From JBFWRK01 sp050248955 (GTDB lineage: Bacteria > Actinomycetota > Acidimicrobiia > Acidimicrobiales > Ilumatobacteraceae), in assembly GCA_050248955.1 (NCBI GenBank), contig JBFWRK010000001.1:434001-498000 (forward strand): 64,000 nt of DNA. Direction: 5' to 3'. A program made the translations under genes and the position numbers. The first letter of the stretch is position 1; the number at the start of each line of letters is the position of its first letter. The notes beneath the pieces are model-generated. The model saw only the letters and a program-made list of their open reading frames with translations, searched no databases and was not told the origin of the DNA. Shown piece by piece: positions 16,218 to 24,933 of the stretch.

Positions 16218-17297
16218 GTGAAGGGTCTGATCCTTGCAGGTGGTGCCGGGACGCGTCTGCGTCCGATCACGCACACCTCGGCCAAACAACTGGTGCCGGT
16301 CGCGAACAAGCCGATCCTGTTCTACGGCATCGAGGCGATGGTCGCCGCCGGCATCGTCGAGATCGGCGTGATCGTCGGCGACACGCGCGACGAGGTGATG
16401 GCGGCGCTCGGCGACGGATCGCAGTGGGGCGCGGAGATCACCTTCATCCCGCAGGACGAACCGCTCGGCCTGGCGCACTGCATGTTGATCGCCGAGGACT
16501 TCCTCGGCGACGACGACGTGGTGATGTACCTCGGCGACAACCTGCTCGAGCAGGACCTGGGCGCCTTCGTCGCCGCGTTCGAAGATGCACAGCGCCAGTT
16601 CGACCCGCCGGCCGCGCAGATCCTGTTGAAGCAGGTACCCGATCCGCACCGCTTCGGCATCGCCGAGCTCGACGAGGGTGGGAACGTCGTGCACCTCGTC
16701 GAGAAGCCGGACGACCCTCCGTCGGACCTCGCGCTCGTCGGCGTGTACCTCTTCGACCGCTCGATCCACGAGGCAGTGCGATCGATCAAGCCGTCGCCCC
16801 GCGGCGAGCTCGAGATCACCGATGCGATCCAGTGGCTCATCGACCACGGCCGCCGTGTGCGGACCGAGGTGCTGACCGGTTGGTGGATCGACACCGGCAA
16901 GCTGACGCCGCTGCTCGAGGCCAACCGCCTCCTGCTCGAGAAGCTGGAGCAGCGCATCGACGGCTCGGTCGACGAACAGAGCGCGATCGAGGGTCGGGTG
17001 GTGATCGAGGAGGGCGCGGTCGTGCAGAACTCGACCGTCCGTGGACCGGTCGCGATCGGCGCCGGCACGCGGATCGTCGATTCCTTCGTCGGTCCGTTCT
17101 CGGCGATCGGCGCGGGTTGCTCGGTGATCAACTCCGAGGTCGAGCACTCGGTCGTGATGGATCGTTCCGAGATCCGCGACATCGCTCGACTCGAGGACTC
17201 GCTCATCGGCAGAGAAGCAGTGGTGACGAGGACGCTGACCCGCCCCCGGGCGTTGCGGCTGATGGTCGGCGACCACTGCCAGATCGACGTGGAGTGA
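16218..17297 (+). CDS. rmlA: Glucose-1-phosphate thymidylyltransferase (long form)
   Basis: First enzyme of dTDP-L-rhamnose synthesis: dTTP plus glucose-1-phosphate gives dTDP-glucose. The 359-residue protein has the nucleotide-binding LAGGAGTRLRP (6-16), KQLVPVANKPI and a C-terminal left-handed beta-helix (VVIEEGAVVQNSTVRGPVAIG), as in the longer StrD-like RmlA group rather than the 290-residue enterobacterial type. The GTG at 16218 has GAGGAG upstream. It leads the rmlA-C-B-D operon, three bases before rmlC. The gap from 16157 to 16217 holds only this ribosome-binding region. Confidence 0.92.
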   Translation: MKGLILAGGAGTRLRPITHTSAKQLVPVANKPILFYGIEAMVAAGIVEIGVIVGDTRDEVMAALGDGSQWGAEITFIPQDEPLGLAHCMLIAEDFLGDDDVVMYLGDNLLEQDLGAFVAAFEDAQRQFDPPAAQILLKQVPDPHRFGIAELDEGGNVVHLVEKPDDPPSDLALVGVYLFDRSIHEAVRSIKPSPRGELEITDAIQWLIDHGRRVRTEVLTGWWIDTGKLTPLLEANRLLLEKLEQRIDGSVDEQSAIEGRVVIEEGAVVQNSTVRGPVAIGAGTRIVDSFVGPFSAIGAGCSVINSEVEHSVVMDRSEIRDIARLEDSLIGREAVVTRTLTRPRALRLMVGDHCQIDVE

Positions 17298-17299
17298 CG

Positions 17300-17851
17300 A
17301 TGCCCAAGGTGACGGAGAGCGTGGCGATTGCCGGGGTGTGGCTGGTCGAGCCGACCATCCACGGCGACCAGCGCGGCCTGTTCATCGAGACGTACCGGCG
17401 GGAGTGGTTCCCGAACGGGCGCGAGATGGTGCAGGCCAACCGTGCGAACCGCCAGGCCGGAGCGCTCGTCGGGTTGCACTACCACCTCCACCAGGCGGAC
17501 TACTGGTACGTACCGTTCGGGACTGCCCGGGTCGTGCTGCACGACCTCCGCGAGGGTGGCCCGACCGATGGCGCCACGTTGTCGCTCGATCTCTCGGGTG
17601 ACAACCACGTCGGGGTGTTCATCCCGCCCGGCGTCGCCCACGGGTTCGCCGCAGTCACCGACATGGTGATCACCTATCTCGTCGACGGTTACTACAACAC
17701 GGCGGACGAGCTCGGTGTGGCCTGGGACGATCCGGCCGTCGCGGCCGACTGGGGCGTCACGGATCCGATCCTCTCGGATCGCGACCGGAACAACCCGGCT
17801 CGGGCGGAGCTGCCGGCCGGCCGCCGGCCCTACTGGCCGATGAGGACCTAG
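17300..17851 (+). CDS. rmlC: dTDP-4-dehydrorhamnose 3,5-epimerase
   Basis: A 183-residue cupin that epimerises dTDP-4-keto-6-deoxyglucose at C3 and C5. The N-terminal DQRGLFIETYRREWF and VGLHYHLHQADYWYVPFG blocks carry the catalytic His region, and FIPPGVAHGFAAV is the second conserved stretch. The ATG at 17300 is chosen from the homologous N-terminus; the open frame extends far upstream only because it runs antiframe through rmlA. It sits between rmlA and rmlB on the same strand. Confidence 0.9.
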   Translation: MPKVTESVAIAGVWLVEPTIHGDQRGLFIETYRREWFPNGREMVQANRANRQAGALVGLHYHLHQADYWYVPFGTARVVLHDLREGGPTDGATLSLDLSGDNHVGVFIPPGVAHGFAAVTDMVITYLVDGYYNTADELGVAWDDPAVAADWGVTDPILSDRDRNNPARAELPAGRRPYWPMRT

Positions 17852-17860
17852 GACCGTCAC

Positions 17861-18820
17861 ATGAAGCTGTTCGTCACCGGCGCTGCCGGTTTCATCGGGT
17901 CGAACTACGTGCGCCACGTGCTCAGCACGACGGACGACGAGGTCACGATCTACGACGCGCTCACCTACGCGGGCAACCTCGCCAGCATCCGTGACGTCGT
18001 CGACGATCGACGGTGCACGTTCGTCCACGCCGACATCTGCGATCAGGACGCCGTGCTCGAGCACATGGCCGGCCACGACGCGGTCGTCCACTTCGCCGCC
18101 GAGAGCCATGTCGATCGCTCGATCGTCGACCCGTACGCGTTCGTACGGACGAACTGCTTCGGCACGAACGTGCTCTGCGACATCGCCCGGCAGGTCGGTG
18201 TCGAGCGGTTCCTGCACATCTCGACCGACGAGGTCTACGGCTCGATCGACGTCGGGTCGTTCCGGGAGACCGACGTGCTGACGCCGCGCTCGCCGTACTC
18301 CGCGGCGAAGGCCGGGAGCGACCTCATCGCGCTCTCCTACGTGACGACGTACGGCCTGCCGGTCGTCGTGACGCGGTGCTCGAACAACTTCGGTCCGTAC
18401 CAGTACCCCGAGAAGGTCATCCCGCTGTTCACCACGAACCTGCTCGACGGCGAGAAGGTGCCGCTCTACGGCGACGGCGGGAACGTGCGCGACTGGATCC
18501 ACGTCGAGGACCACAACCGGGCCGCCGATCTCGTGCTGCGCCAGGGAACGATCGGCGAGATCTACAACATCGGTGCCCACAACGAGATCACCAACCGCGA
18601 GCTCACCTACCGCCTCCTCGAGTTGACGGGGCGCGACGAGAGCTTCATCCAGCCGGTGGCGGACCGCCTCGGCCACGACCGGCGCTACTCGGTCAACATC
18701 GACAAGATCTCTGCGCTCGGCTGGAAGCTCGAGCACGGGTTCGACGCCGCGCTGGAAGCGACCGTCGCCTGGTACCGCGACCACCGCCACTGGTGGGAGC
18801 CGCTGAAGGCCCGGACCTGA
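17861..18820 (+). CDS. rmlB: dTDP-glucose 4,6-dehydratase
   Basis: A 319-residue extended SDR that makes dTDP-4-keto-6-deoxyglucose. NAD site TGAAGFIGSNYVRHVL at the N-terminus, STDEVYG with catalytic Asp/Glu, and the YSAAKAGSD YxxxK motif are all present. AGGA lies 7 bases before the ATG. Its stop codon abuts the ATG of rmlD directly, so the two are probably translated together. Confidence 0.94.
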   Translation: MKLFVTGAAGFIGSNYVRHVLSTTDDEVTIYDALTYAGNLASIRDVVDDRRCTFVHADICDQDAVLEHMAGHDAVVHFAAESHVDRSIVDPYAFVRTNCFGTNVLCDIARQVGVERFLHISTDEVYGSIDVGSFRETDVLTPRSPYSAAKAGSDLIALSYVTTYGLPVVVTRCSNNFGPYQYPEKVIPLFTTNLLDGEKVPLYGDGGNVRDWIHVEDHNRAADLVLRQGTIGEIYNIGAHNEITNRELTYRLLELTGRDESFIQPVADRLGHDRRYSVNIDKISALGWKLEHGFDAALEATVAWYRDHRHWWEPLKART

Positions 18821-19672
18821 ATGCGGGTGCTCGTCACGGGAGCGAGCGGCCAGCTGGGACGCGATGTGACGTTGGCCTGCGAGTCCGTCGGCGACGACGT
18901 CGTCGCCGCTGACCGCGGCGCGTTGGACGTGACGTCGCGCGATGCCGTGCTCGGCGCGGTGACGGCGCTTCGGCCTGATGCCGTCATCCACTGCGCGGCG
19001 TGGACCGCCGTCGATGCCTGCGAGTCCGACACCGATCGGGCGTGGCTCGTGAACGCGCTCGCCGTCCGCCACGTTGCCGACGCCTGCCGGCGGGTGGATG
19101 CCCACCTCGTGCACGTGTCGACCGATTACGTGTTCAGCGGCACGAAGCCGACGCCGTACACCGAGTGGGACACCCCGGATCCTCTGTCGGCGTACGGCCG
19201 CTCCAAGCTCGGTGGCGAGCACGAGGCGGAGTCGGCCGGCATCGGTGCCACGGTCGTGCGCACGTCGTGGGTCTGCGGCGAGCACGGCTCGAACATGGTC
19301 AAGACGATCCTCCGGTTGGCGGCAGAACGGCCGGAGTTGACGTTCGTCGACGACCAGATCGGACACCCGTCGTTCTGCGCCGACCTCGCGCCGGTCCTGC
19401 GCCGTCTCGCCGTCGACCGTCGGCCGGGCATCCACCACGTGACGAACCAGGGTGCGGTCAGCTGGTTCGAGTTCGCCCGTGACGTGGTGGCGGCGAGCGG
19501 GCGTGACCCGGCGATGGTCCAGCCGATCGCGACTGCCGATCTGCAGCCGGCGCGCCCGGCGCCGCGACCCGCCAACAGCGTGCTCGACAACGCCGCTCTG
19601 CGGCTCGGCGGCCTGCCGATGCCGCGCGACTACCGCGCGCCGTTGGCAGAGCTCGTCGCCCGCCTCACCTGA
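18821..19672 (+). CDS. rmlD: dTDP-4-dehydrorhamnose reductase
   Basis: A 283-residue SDR that reduces the 4-keto group to give dTDP-L-rhamnose. GASGQLGRDV is the nucleotide-binding loop; STDYVFSG and YGRSKLGGE hold the catalytic Thr and YxxxK residues. It is the last gene of the rml operon, and its stop lies in the left arm of the hairpin at 19669-19701, shared with the convergent DUF455 gene. Confidence 0.93.
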   Translation: MRVLVTGASGQLGRDVTLACESVGDDVVAADRGALDVTSRDAVLGAVTALRPDAVIHCAAWTAVDACESDTDRAWLVNALAVRHVADACRRVDAHLVHVSTDYVFSGTKPTPYTEWDTPDPLSAYGRSKLGGEHEAESAGIGATVVRTSWVCGEHGSNMVKTILRLAAERPELTFVDDQIGHPSFCADLAPVLRRLAVDRRPGIHHVTNQGAVSWFEFARDVVAASGRDPAMVQPIATADLQPARPAPRPANSVLDNAALRLGGLPMPRDYRAPLAELVARLT

Positions 19673-19701
19673 CGCGCTCGCGGGGTGAGCAGGTGCGTCA
19701 G
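19669..19701. terminator. Hairpin containing both stop codons of rmlD and the DUF455 gene
   Basis: CTGACGC (19669-19675) pairs with GCGTCAG (19695-19701). The left arm contains the rmlD TGA and the right arm, on the other strand, contains the TGA of the convergent gene. The loop holds GGGGTGAGCA, a word seen in other intergenic hairpins here. Confidence 0.65.
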
Positions 19702-20489
19702 TACGCGGCGTGCGCCCTCCGCTCGGCGCGCTGCTCGGCGGCCATCCGGGCGATCTCGTCGATCTCGTCGGTGTCGAAACCGGCCATCTCCCGGAACGTA
19801 CGAGCGAGCCGGATCGATGCTTCGCGGCCCTCGCCGCGCAGACCGCGGAAGTTGAAGAGCCTGTCGACGGTGCGCTGGAACTCGAGTGCCTTCGCTTGGC
19901 GGTCGCGGTCGTCCTTGGTGATCTCGCGCAGCCACGTGGAGCCCATCTTCACGTGGGTCACCTCGTCGGCGAGCATCCAGTCCTCGCAGAACTGCAGGAT
20001 CGGATCGTTCATCTCGACCGCGAAGTCGCGCATCGTCGTGAACACGTCGATCGCGAGCCCTTCGAGCGCCCGGTTCACACCCGCCAGACGGAACACAGGG
20101 TCGGGATGGCACGACGCCTCGAAGAGCGTGGTCGCCTCGCTGTACTCGCCGATCTCCGCTCCCATGTGATCGCCGAGCTTGCAGCTGATCTCGACGTGGC
20201 GGGCTTCGTCCCAGCACTGGCGGGCCATGTCGAGCTTCATCGGGAACGGGATCTCGTCGGTCGTGTAGTCGAACGCCGTACGACCGGCGCCCTCGAGCGC
20301 CTGGATCTCGCCGACGAAGATCCCGTGCATCTGACGACGTGCTCGATCGGTCACTTCGGTCGACTCCGGATCGATCCGGCGGTCCTGGTCGGCGTCCTTC
20401 GGCCGTTCGTCGGCGAAGCGCTCGGCCGTGGTGATCCGGTGGAACCGGGAGTCGCGAGCCAACGCGCTCGGCGAGAGCTGGGTGCGCAT
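19698..20489 (-). CDS. DUF455 ferritin-like protein
   Basis: A 263-residue helical protein of the DUF455 ferritin-like group. The metal-ligand pattern is visible as EIQALEGAGR, WDEARHVEI and ADEVTHVKMG, i.e. Glu plus two ExxH-like pairs of a diiron site. The C-terminal half is Arg/Glu-rich helix. Its substrate is not known; members have been compared with tRNA hydroxylase MiaE. The ATG at 20489 follows TACTGT (20501-20496) by 6 bases, so the open frame upstream is not used. It diverges from plsY, with 81 bases between starts. Confidence 0.82.
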   Translation of the reverse strand: MRTQLSPSALARDSRFHRITTAERFADERPKDADQDRRIDPESTEVTDRARRQMHGIFVGEIQALEGAGRTAFDYTTDEIPFPMKLDMARQCWDEARHVEISCKLGDHMGAEIGEYSEATTLFEASCHPDPVFRLAGVNRALEGLAIDVFTTMRDFAVEMNDPILQFCEDWMLADEVTHVKMGSTWLREITKDDRDRQAKALEFQRTVDRLFNFRGLRGEGREASIRLARTFREMAGFDTDEIDEIARMAAEQRAERRAHAAY

Positions 20490-20570
20490 GGGCGAACAGT
20501 ACCGCCGCGCTGCGGAGGAGGGTGCGCCGTCCCCCGGACGCCGAAGCCGTGCAATTAGCGTCACCGTCCG

Positions 20571-21167
20571 ATGGCCTCGAACCTCGTGCTCGTCCTGGCC
20601 GCGTACCTAATCGGCACGTTCCCCACGGCGATCCTCGTCGGTCGCCAGACCGGCCACGACCCGACCAGCGAGGGCAGCGGCAATCCCGGCGCTTCGAACG
20701 TGTACCGCACAGCGGGCCGGCGGGCGGGCGCCATGGTGGCGATCGGCGACATCGCCAAGGGCGCACTCCCTGCACTGGCCGGATGGCTGATCGGCGGCCG
20801 TGCCGTCGGCTTCGCCTGCTGGGTGGCCGCGGTGGTGGGGCACATCCTGCCGGCGACCCGCCGGTTCCGAGGCGGCAAGGGGGTCGCGACCGCCGGCGGC
20901 GGCGTTCTCGTGCTGCTCCCGCTCGTCGCTGCATGCTGTCTGGCCGCCTTCGTGCTCGCGATCAAGCGGTTCAAGACCGCGTCGATCGGTTCGATCGTGA
21001 TGTTCGTGCTCGGGCCGGTGCTGACCGCGGCCTTCGGCCGACCGGGCTGGGAGGTCGCCGTGGTGGCGGCGGTCAGCGTGATCGTGCTGGCCCGGCACGC
21101 CGGCAACATCAAACGCCTCGCCACCGGCGACGAGCTCGGACTGGGTGACGACGGACCAGCTCCCTGA
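20571..21167 (+). CDS. plsY: Glycerol-3-phosphate acyltransferase
   Basis: A 198-residue polytopic membrane enzyme that acylates glycerol-3-phosphate from acyl-phosphate, the first step of phospholipid synthesis. The three PlsY motifs are intact: GSGNPGASNVYRTAG (about 35-50), FRGGKGVAT (about 100) and RHAGNIKRL near the C-terminus. TAGCGT (20556-20561) is 9 bases before the ATG. The C-terminal tail DELGLGDDGPAP is polar and probably cytoplasmic. Confidence 0.93.
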   Translation: MASNLVLVLAAYLIGTFPTAILVGRQTGHDPTSEGSGNPGASNVYRTAGRRAGAMVAIGDIAKGALPALAGWLIGGRAVGFACWVAAVVGHILPATRRFRGGKGVATAGGGVLVLLPLVAACCLAAFVLAIKRFKTASIGSIVMFVLGPVLTAAFGRPGWEVAVVAAVSVIVLARHAGNIKRLATGDELGLGDDGPAP

Positions 21168-21184
21168 GGGCGCAGCGGTCCGGT

Positions 21185-22018
21185 TCACGGCGAGGTGATG
21201 ATCGCCTGGATCTCGCGCACGACGATCGGTGTCGGCGTCGTGGTGCGAATCGGAGCGAGCTCGCCGCCCGCGCCGGACGACGAGGTCCACCAGACGTCCC
21301 ACTCGATGGTCATCCCGGCTCGGAAGGCTTGGCGATCCTCGGCGAGCACCGACGAGTGCCGGTAGGTGTACATGCACGTCGATGCGAGCTCGTCGCCGTA
21401 CTCCGGCAGCCATGGCTGCCCGGGACCGTCGCACACGAGCGGCCCGTCGCCGAGGCCGCCGTCGCCGGGGTCGACGACCAGGCGCACGGGCGTCGCTGTC
21501 GTGGTCGCCCAGACCGCACCGTTCGGTGTGGGCACCCACGCGGTCACGGACATCGGCTCCCACGGCGTGCTCGTCCAGAACCACATGCCGACCTGGGCGA
21601 CGCCTTCGCCGGTCGGCGGCGCCGCGCCGATCTCGGGCCGGGGGAGGATGCGAGCGAGGTAGGACCGACCGTCGAAGGCGAGCGCGCCGGGACCGCGTTG
21701 CGGTATCCAGACCAACTGGTCGGTGGCGGCGCAGGTGCGCACGTAGAGGCGGTAGCGGATGCCGTCGAGGATCTTCTCGATCGGCTGGTCACGCTCGAAG
21801 CGGTCGAGCGCTGCGGATGCGTCGAGCGGATCCCACGTGCACGACGACCGGGTGCCCCGCCAACCGCCCAAGTACACGGTCACGCCCGCGGCGATCGTCC
21901 CTGTGGACGGATCGGAGGAGGTAGAAGTACCAGAGTTGGAGTTGTTCGCTTGCGCGCCAGCGGGGGATAGACAGCAGATCAGGGCAGCGGCGACGAGACA
22001 GGTCAGTGCTCTGGGCAT
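21185..22018 (-). CDS. Secreted protein of unknown function
   Basis: A 277-residue protein with a signal peptide (about 1-22, cleavage after AQA), then an Asn/Ser/Thr linker, and a globular region with paired Cys (RSSCTWDPLDA, VRTCAATD, LVCDGPG, STCMYTY). I recognise no family. The ATG at 22018 has GGAGAG upstream and overlaps the end of the lipoprotein gene by 16 bases. Codons such as TCT, ACT and GGT in the N-terminal third are uncommon in neighbouring genes, which suggests late arrival or weak selection. With the lipoprotein it forms a two-gene operon. Confidence 0.75.
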   Translation of the reverse strand: MPRALTCLVAAALICCLSPAGAQANNSNSGTSTSSDPSTGTIAAGVTVYLGGWRGTRSSCTWDPLDASAALDRFERDQPIEKILDGIRYRLYVRTCAATDQLVWIPQRGPGALAFDGRSYLARILPRPEIGAAPPTGEGVAQVGMWFWTSTPWEPMSVTAWVPTPNGAVWATTTATPVRLVVDPGDGGLGDGPLVCDGPGQPWLPEYGDELASTCMYTYRHSSVLAEDRQAFRAGMTIEWDVWWTSSSGAGGELAPIRTTTPTPIVVREIQAIITSP

Positions 22019-22647
22019 CGGTTCTCTCCTGGCCAGTTCTCGAGATCTCGACCGCCGGAGCGACGCCATCCTTCCGAGGTGAGCACGAGCTCGAGATCCT
22101 GCCGCCACGACAACACCGAGTCGTCGACGACGATGTCATCGTCCGGACCGTCGGAAGGACCGGGATCGACCAGCCAGTTGCCGTCGACGCCACAGAGACG
22201 GACGACAGCGGACCTGCCGTCGAGCCCCACGGACACTGACTCGGTCACGTGGTACCTGAGTCCGACGTCACGCCCGATGAGGCCGTCCCTGGCGTAGGAC
22301 GACATCAGTCCGTCGAACCAGTCGAACGCCGGTGACCCCTCGAAGGCAACGGTCCGAGCATGACATGCCGGCGGAGCAGCGAGGCAGGCGGCGATGTTCG
22401 CCTCGATCTCCGCGAAGCCGACGAGCACCTCGTCCTCGATCGAGATCGTGGTGGTCGTGTCGAGCGCCGTGATGGGCACGGCCGACGTGGCGACGGTCGT
22501 CGTTGCATCGACCGTCGTCGGCGGGGTCGTCGTCTCGGGCCGCGGGGTCGTCGGCAGGGTCTCGAACCCTCCGTCCGCGCCACCGCATGCAGTGAGCGCG
22601 ATGCACGCGCCGATCACCACTCGTCGGACCGTCTGTCCCAGTCGCAT
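22003..22647 (-). CDS. Putative lipoprotein of unknown function
   Basis: A 214-residue protein with a type II signal peptide: basic N-region, hydrophobic core and lipobox LTAC near residues 19-22. Then comes a Thr/Pro linker (TTPRPETTTPPTTV) and a compact C-terminal domain ending WPGENRCPEH. It is expected on the outer face of the membrane. The ATG at 22647 is preferred over GTG at 22650 because AAGGA lies 8 bases before it. The Thr-rich linker resembles that of other surface proteins in this window. No family is recognised. Confidence 0.75.
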   Translation of the reverse strand: MRLGQTVRRVVIGACIALTACGGADGGFETLPTTPRPETTTPPTTVDATTTVATSAVPITALDTTTTISIEDEVLVGFAEIEANIAACLAAPPACHARTVAFEGSPAFDWFDGLMSSYARDGLIGRDVGLRYHVTESVSVGLDGRSAVVRLCGVDGNWLVDPGPSDGPDDDIVVDDSVLSWRQDLELVLTSEGWRRSGGRDLENWPGENRCPEH

Positions 22648-22660
22648 CACGTCGTTCCTT

Positions 22661-22707
22661 CATCGGCAAACAAATCGGCCGGCAAGGATGCCGCCTCGTT
22701 GCCGATG
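22661..22707. promoter_or_regulatory. Inverted repeat upstream of the lipoprotein operon
   Basis: CATCGGCAA (22661-22669) and TTGCCGATG (22699-22707) are perfect 9-bp arms, and a smaller CGGCA/TGCCG hairpin sits between them. The right-hand side is 50-60 bases before the start. It could be a leader stem or an operator. The rest of the 22648-22853 gap has no gene that I can support and is less GC-rich than its surroundings. Confidence 0.5.
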
Positions 22708-22853
22708 TGTGCCGACGGCGACGCGAGACGGCACGAACGACCTAGATCATGCGCGCCGAGCGTGTTCCAACCGCCGGAACCAGCACCGTCAGTGCGCGCC
22801 GCGAGAAGCTCGGTTGACCACCCGACCACGCGCGATGGCGCGCTCCGGCGGGC

Positions 22854-23813
22854 TCAGTACGGGTCGCGCTCCGCCTCGGTGCGGTTGGCGAGGTACCAGT
22901 CGATCGTGCGCCGCAGCCCTTCCTCGAACGACATCTCGGCTCGCCAGCCGAACAGGTTCGCGGCGCGCGTCGCGTCGACGCGGCGGCGCGGCTGGCCGTC
23001 GGGCTTGGTCGGATCCCAGCGGAGCTCACCGCTGAACCCGACGAGACGTGCGATCGTCTCCACCGTCTCCCGGATCGTCACCTCGTGGTCGTTGCCGAGG
23101 TTCACCGGGTCGGCACCCTCGTGCAGTTCGGCGGCGAGCACGATCGCGGCGGCGGCATCATCGACGTACAGGTACTCGCGGCTCGCGCGCCCGGTGCCCC
23201 ACACGTCGATCTTGTCCTCGCCGCGCTCGACCGCCTCGACGCACTTCTTGATCAGCGCCGGGATCACGTGCGACACCGACGTGTGGAACTTGTCGCCGGG
23301 GCCGTAGAGGTTCGTCGGGATCAGGTACGCGAATCGCTGCCCGTACTGCCCGCGGTTGACCTGTGCGTGGATCAGGTTCGCCTTCTTCGCGATGCCGTAG
23401 GGCGCGTTCGTCTCCTCGGGATAGCCGTCCCACAGCGACTCCTCGCGGAACGGCACTGGGGTGAACTTCGGGTACGAGCACACCGTGCCCAGGAGGACGG
23501 TCTTCTCGGTACCGGCCGCGAGCGTCGCGTCGATGACGTAGGTACCCATCAACAAGTTGTCGCGGTAGAGGCGCGCCGGCTCGGCCTGGTTGAACCCGAT
23601 CCCGCCGACGCGCGCGGCGAGGTGGATCACCGTCGCCGGGTTGTGTTCGGCCAGCAGCGACGTGGCGACTCCCGGTCGGGTGAGGTCGTAGTCAGCACTA
23701 CGAGGCACGACGACGGATGCGCCGAGGCCGCGCAGCCGATCGACGACGACCCTGCCGAGGAAGCCCGAGCCTCCAGTGACGAGGACGGACCGATCGCGCC
23801 AGAAGTCGCTCAT
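22854..23813 (-). CDS. fcl: GDP-L-fucose synthase
   Basis: A 319-residue SDR that converts GDP-4-keto-6-deoxymannose to GDP-L-fucose by epimerisation and reduction. GGSGFLGRVVVDRL binds NADPH; GTVCSYPKFTPVPFREESL matches the fucose synthase CxYPK region, and YGIAKKAN supplies YxxxK. NLYGPGDKF and the C-terminal RRRVDATRAANLFGW are also family features. TAGGAT (23827-23822) is 8 bases before the ATG at 23813. The partner dehydratase gmd is about 9 kb away at 33.1 kb on the other strand. Confidence 0.9.
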   Translation of the reverse strand: MSDFWRDRSVLVTGGSGFLGRVVVDRLRGLGASVVVPRSADYDLTRPGVATSLLAEHNPATVIHLAARVGGIGFNQAEPARLYRDNLLMGTYVIDATLAAGTEKTVLLGTVCSYPKFTPVPFREESLWDGYPEETNAPYGIAKKANLIHAQVNRGQYGQRFAYLIPTNLYGPGDKFHTSVSHVIPALIKKCVEAVERGEDKIDVWGTGRASREYLYVDDAAAAIVLAAELHEGADPVNLGNDHEVTIRETVETIARLVGFSGELRWDPTKPDGQPRRRVDATRAANLFGWRAEMSFEEGLRRTIDWYLANRTEAERDPY

Positions 23814-23844
23814 GGACATCGATCCTACGAGCGCGGCGGTCATG

Positions 23845-24933
23845 ATGGTCGCCGTGCGCGTCGCCTACACCCTCGAGCAGTGCTGGCACCGGGTGCCCGG
23901 CGGCACAGCCGTTGCCGCCCTCGAGATCGCCCGCGAACTGCGCGCCGGGCATCCCGACGTGGAGCTCGTGGGCGTCGCTGGCAAGCACGACGAGCAGCCG
24001 CCGGCATCGTGGCGGCCGCCGATCGCCGTGCGCTCGTTGCGCGCCGCCGGCGGCGCCCGGCTCTACGCGCGATGGCTCTTCACCGGTCGCCCTCGCGTCG
24101 AGAACGCGACCGGTCGCGTCGACGTCGCACACGCCACCACGATCATTCCGTGTCCGAGTCACGCGCCGCTCGTCGTCACGGTCCACGACCTCGCCTTCCT
24201 GCACGAGCCGGAGCACTTCACGCGATGGGGTCGTCTGCTGTTCACGCGCAGCCTGAAGGTGCTCCGCGAGCGGGACGCGACGGTGCTCTGCTCGTCGCTC
24301 GCGACGATGGACGACTGCTCCCGTGCTGGCATCCGAGCCGATCGTCTCCGCCACGTCCCGCTGGGTGTGCGGTCGACACCTGCCTCCGCCGACGACGTCG
24401 AGCGGGTGCGCCGCGAGCACCGCCTGCCGGAGCGGTACCTGCTCTTCGTCGGCACCGTGGAGCCACGCAAGAACCTCGCCCGCCTGATCGACGCGGTCGG
24501 CCGCCTGCAAGAGCCGATCGAGCTCGTCGTCGCCGGGTCGCCAGGGTGGGGCGACGGCGTGCCGGCGGGCTCCGCCAACGGACGGACGCGCTTCCTCGGG
24601 TTCGTGCCCTCGGCCGATCTCGGTCCGCTCTACGCGGGTGCCGCGGCGGTCTGCTATCCGAGCATTCGCGAGGGTTTCGGGCTACCGGTCGTCGAGGCGA
24701 TGGCACAGGGCGCACCAGTCGTGACGTCGCGCGGCACGTCGACCGAGGAGGCCGCCGGCGGCGCGGCAGTGCTCGTCGATCCGCTCGATGTGGATGACAT
24801 CGCGCGGGGCATCGACGACGCGCTCCGGGACGCCGGCACGCTCGCCGCTACCGGTCGCCACCGCGCCGCCGAGCTCACATGGGCGCGAGCCGCGGCGCTG
24901 ACCGTCGAGGCGTATCGAGAGGCCGCACGATGA
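23845..24933 (+). CDS. GT4-family glycosyltransferase
   Basis: About 362 residues. The GT-B fold is shown by an N-terminal domain with VVTVHDLAFLHEPEHFTRWG and a C-terminal domain with LFVGTVEPRKNLARLIDAVG and the EGFGLPVVEAMAQGAPVVTS nucleotide-sugar loop, whose Glu pair is the GT4 signature. Donor and acceptor are unknown; mannose or fucose from the neighbouring GDP-sugar genes is a reasonable guess. Two adjacent ATGs (23842, 23845) and a GTG (23854) are possible starts. It overlaps the next glycosyltransferase by ATGA. Confidence 0.88.
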   Translation: MVAVRVAYTLEQCWHRVPGGTAVAALEIARELRAGHPDVELVGVAGKHDEQPPASWRPPIAVRSLRAAGGARLYARWLFTGRPRVENATGRVDVAHATTIIPCPSHAPLVVTVHDLAFLHEPEHFTRWGRLLFTRSLKVLRERDATVLCSSLATMDDCSRAGIRADRLRHVPLGVRSTPASADDVERVRREHRLPERYLLFVGTVEPRKNLARLIDAVGRLQEPIELVVAGSPGWGDGVPAGSANGRTRFLGFVPSADLGPLYAGAAAVCYPSIREGFGLPVVEAMAQGAPVVTSRGTSTEEAAGGAAVLVDPLDVDDIARGIDDALRDAGTLAATGRHRAAELTWARAAALTVEAYREAAR

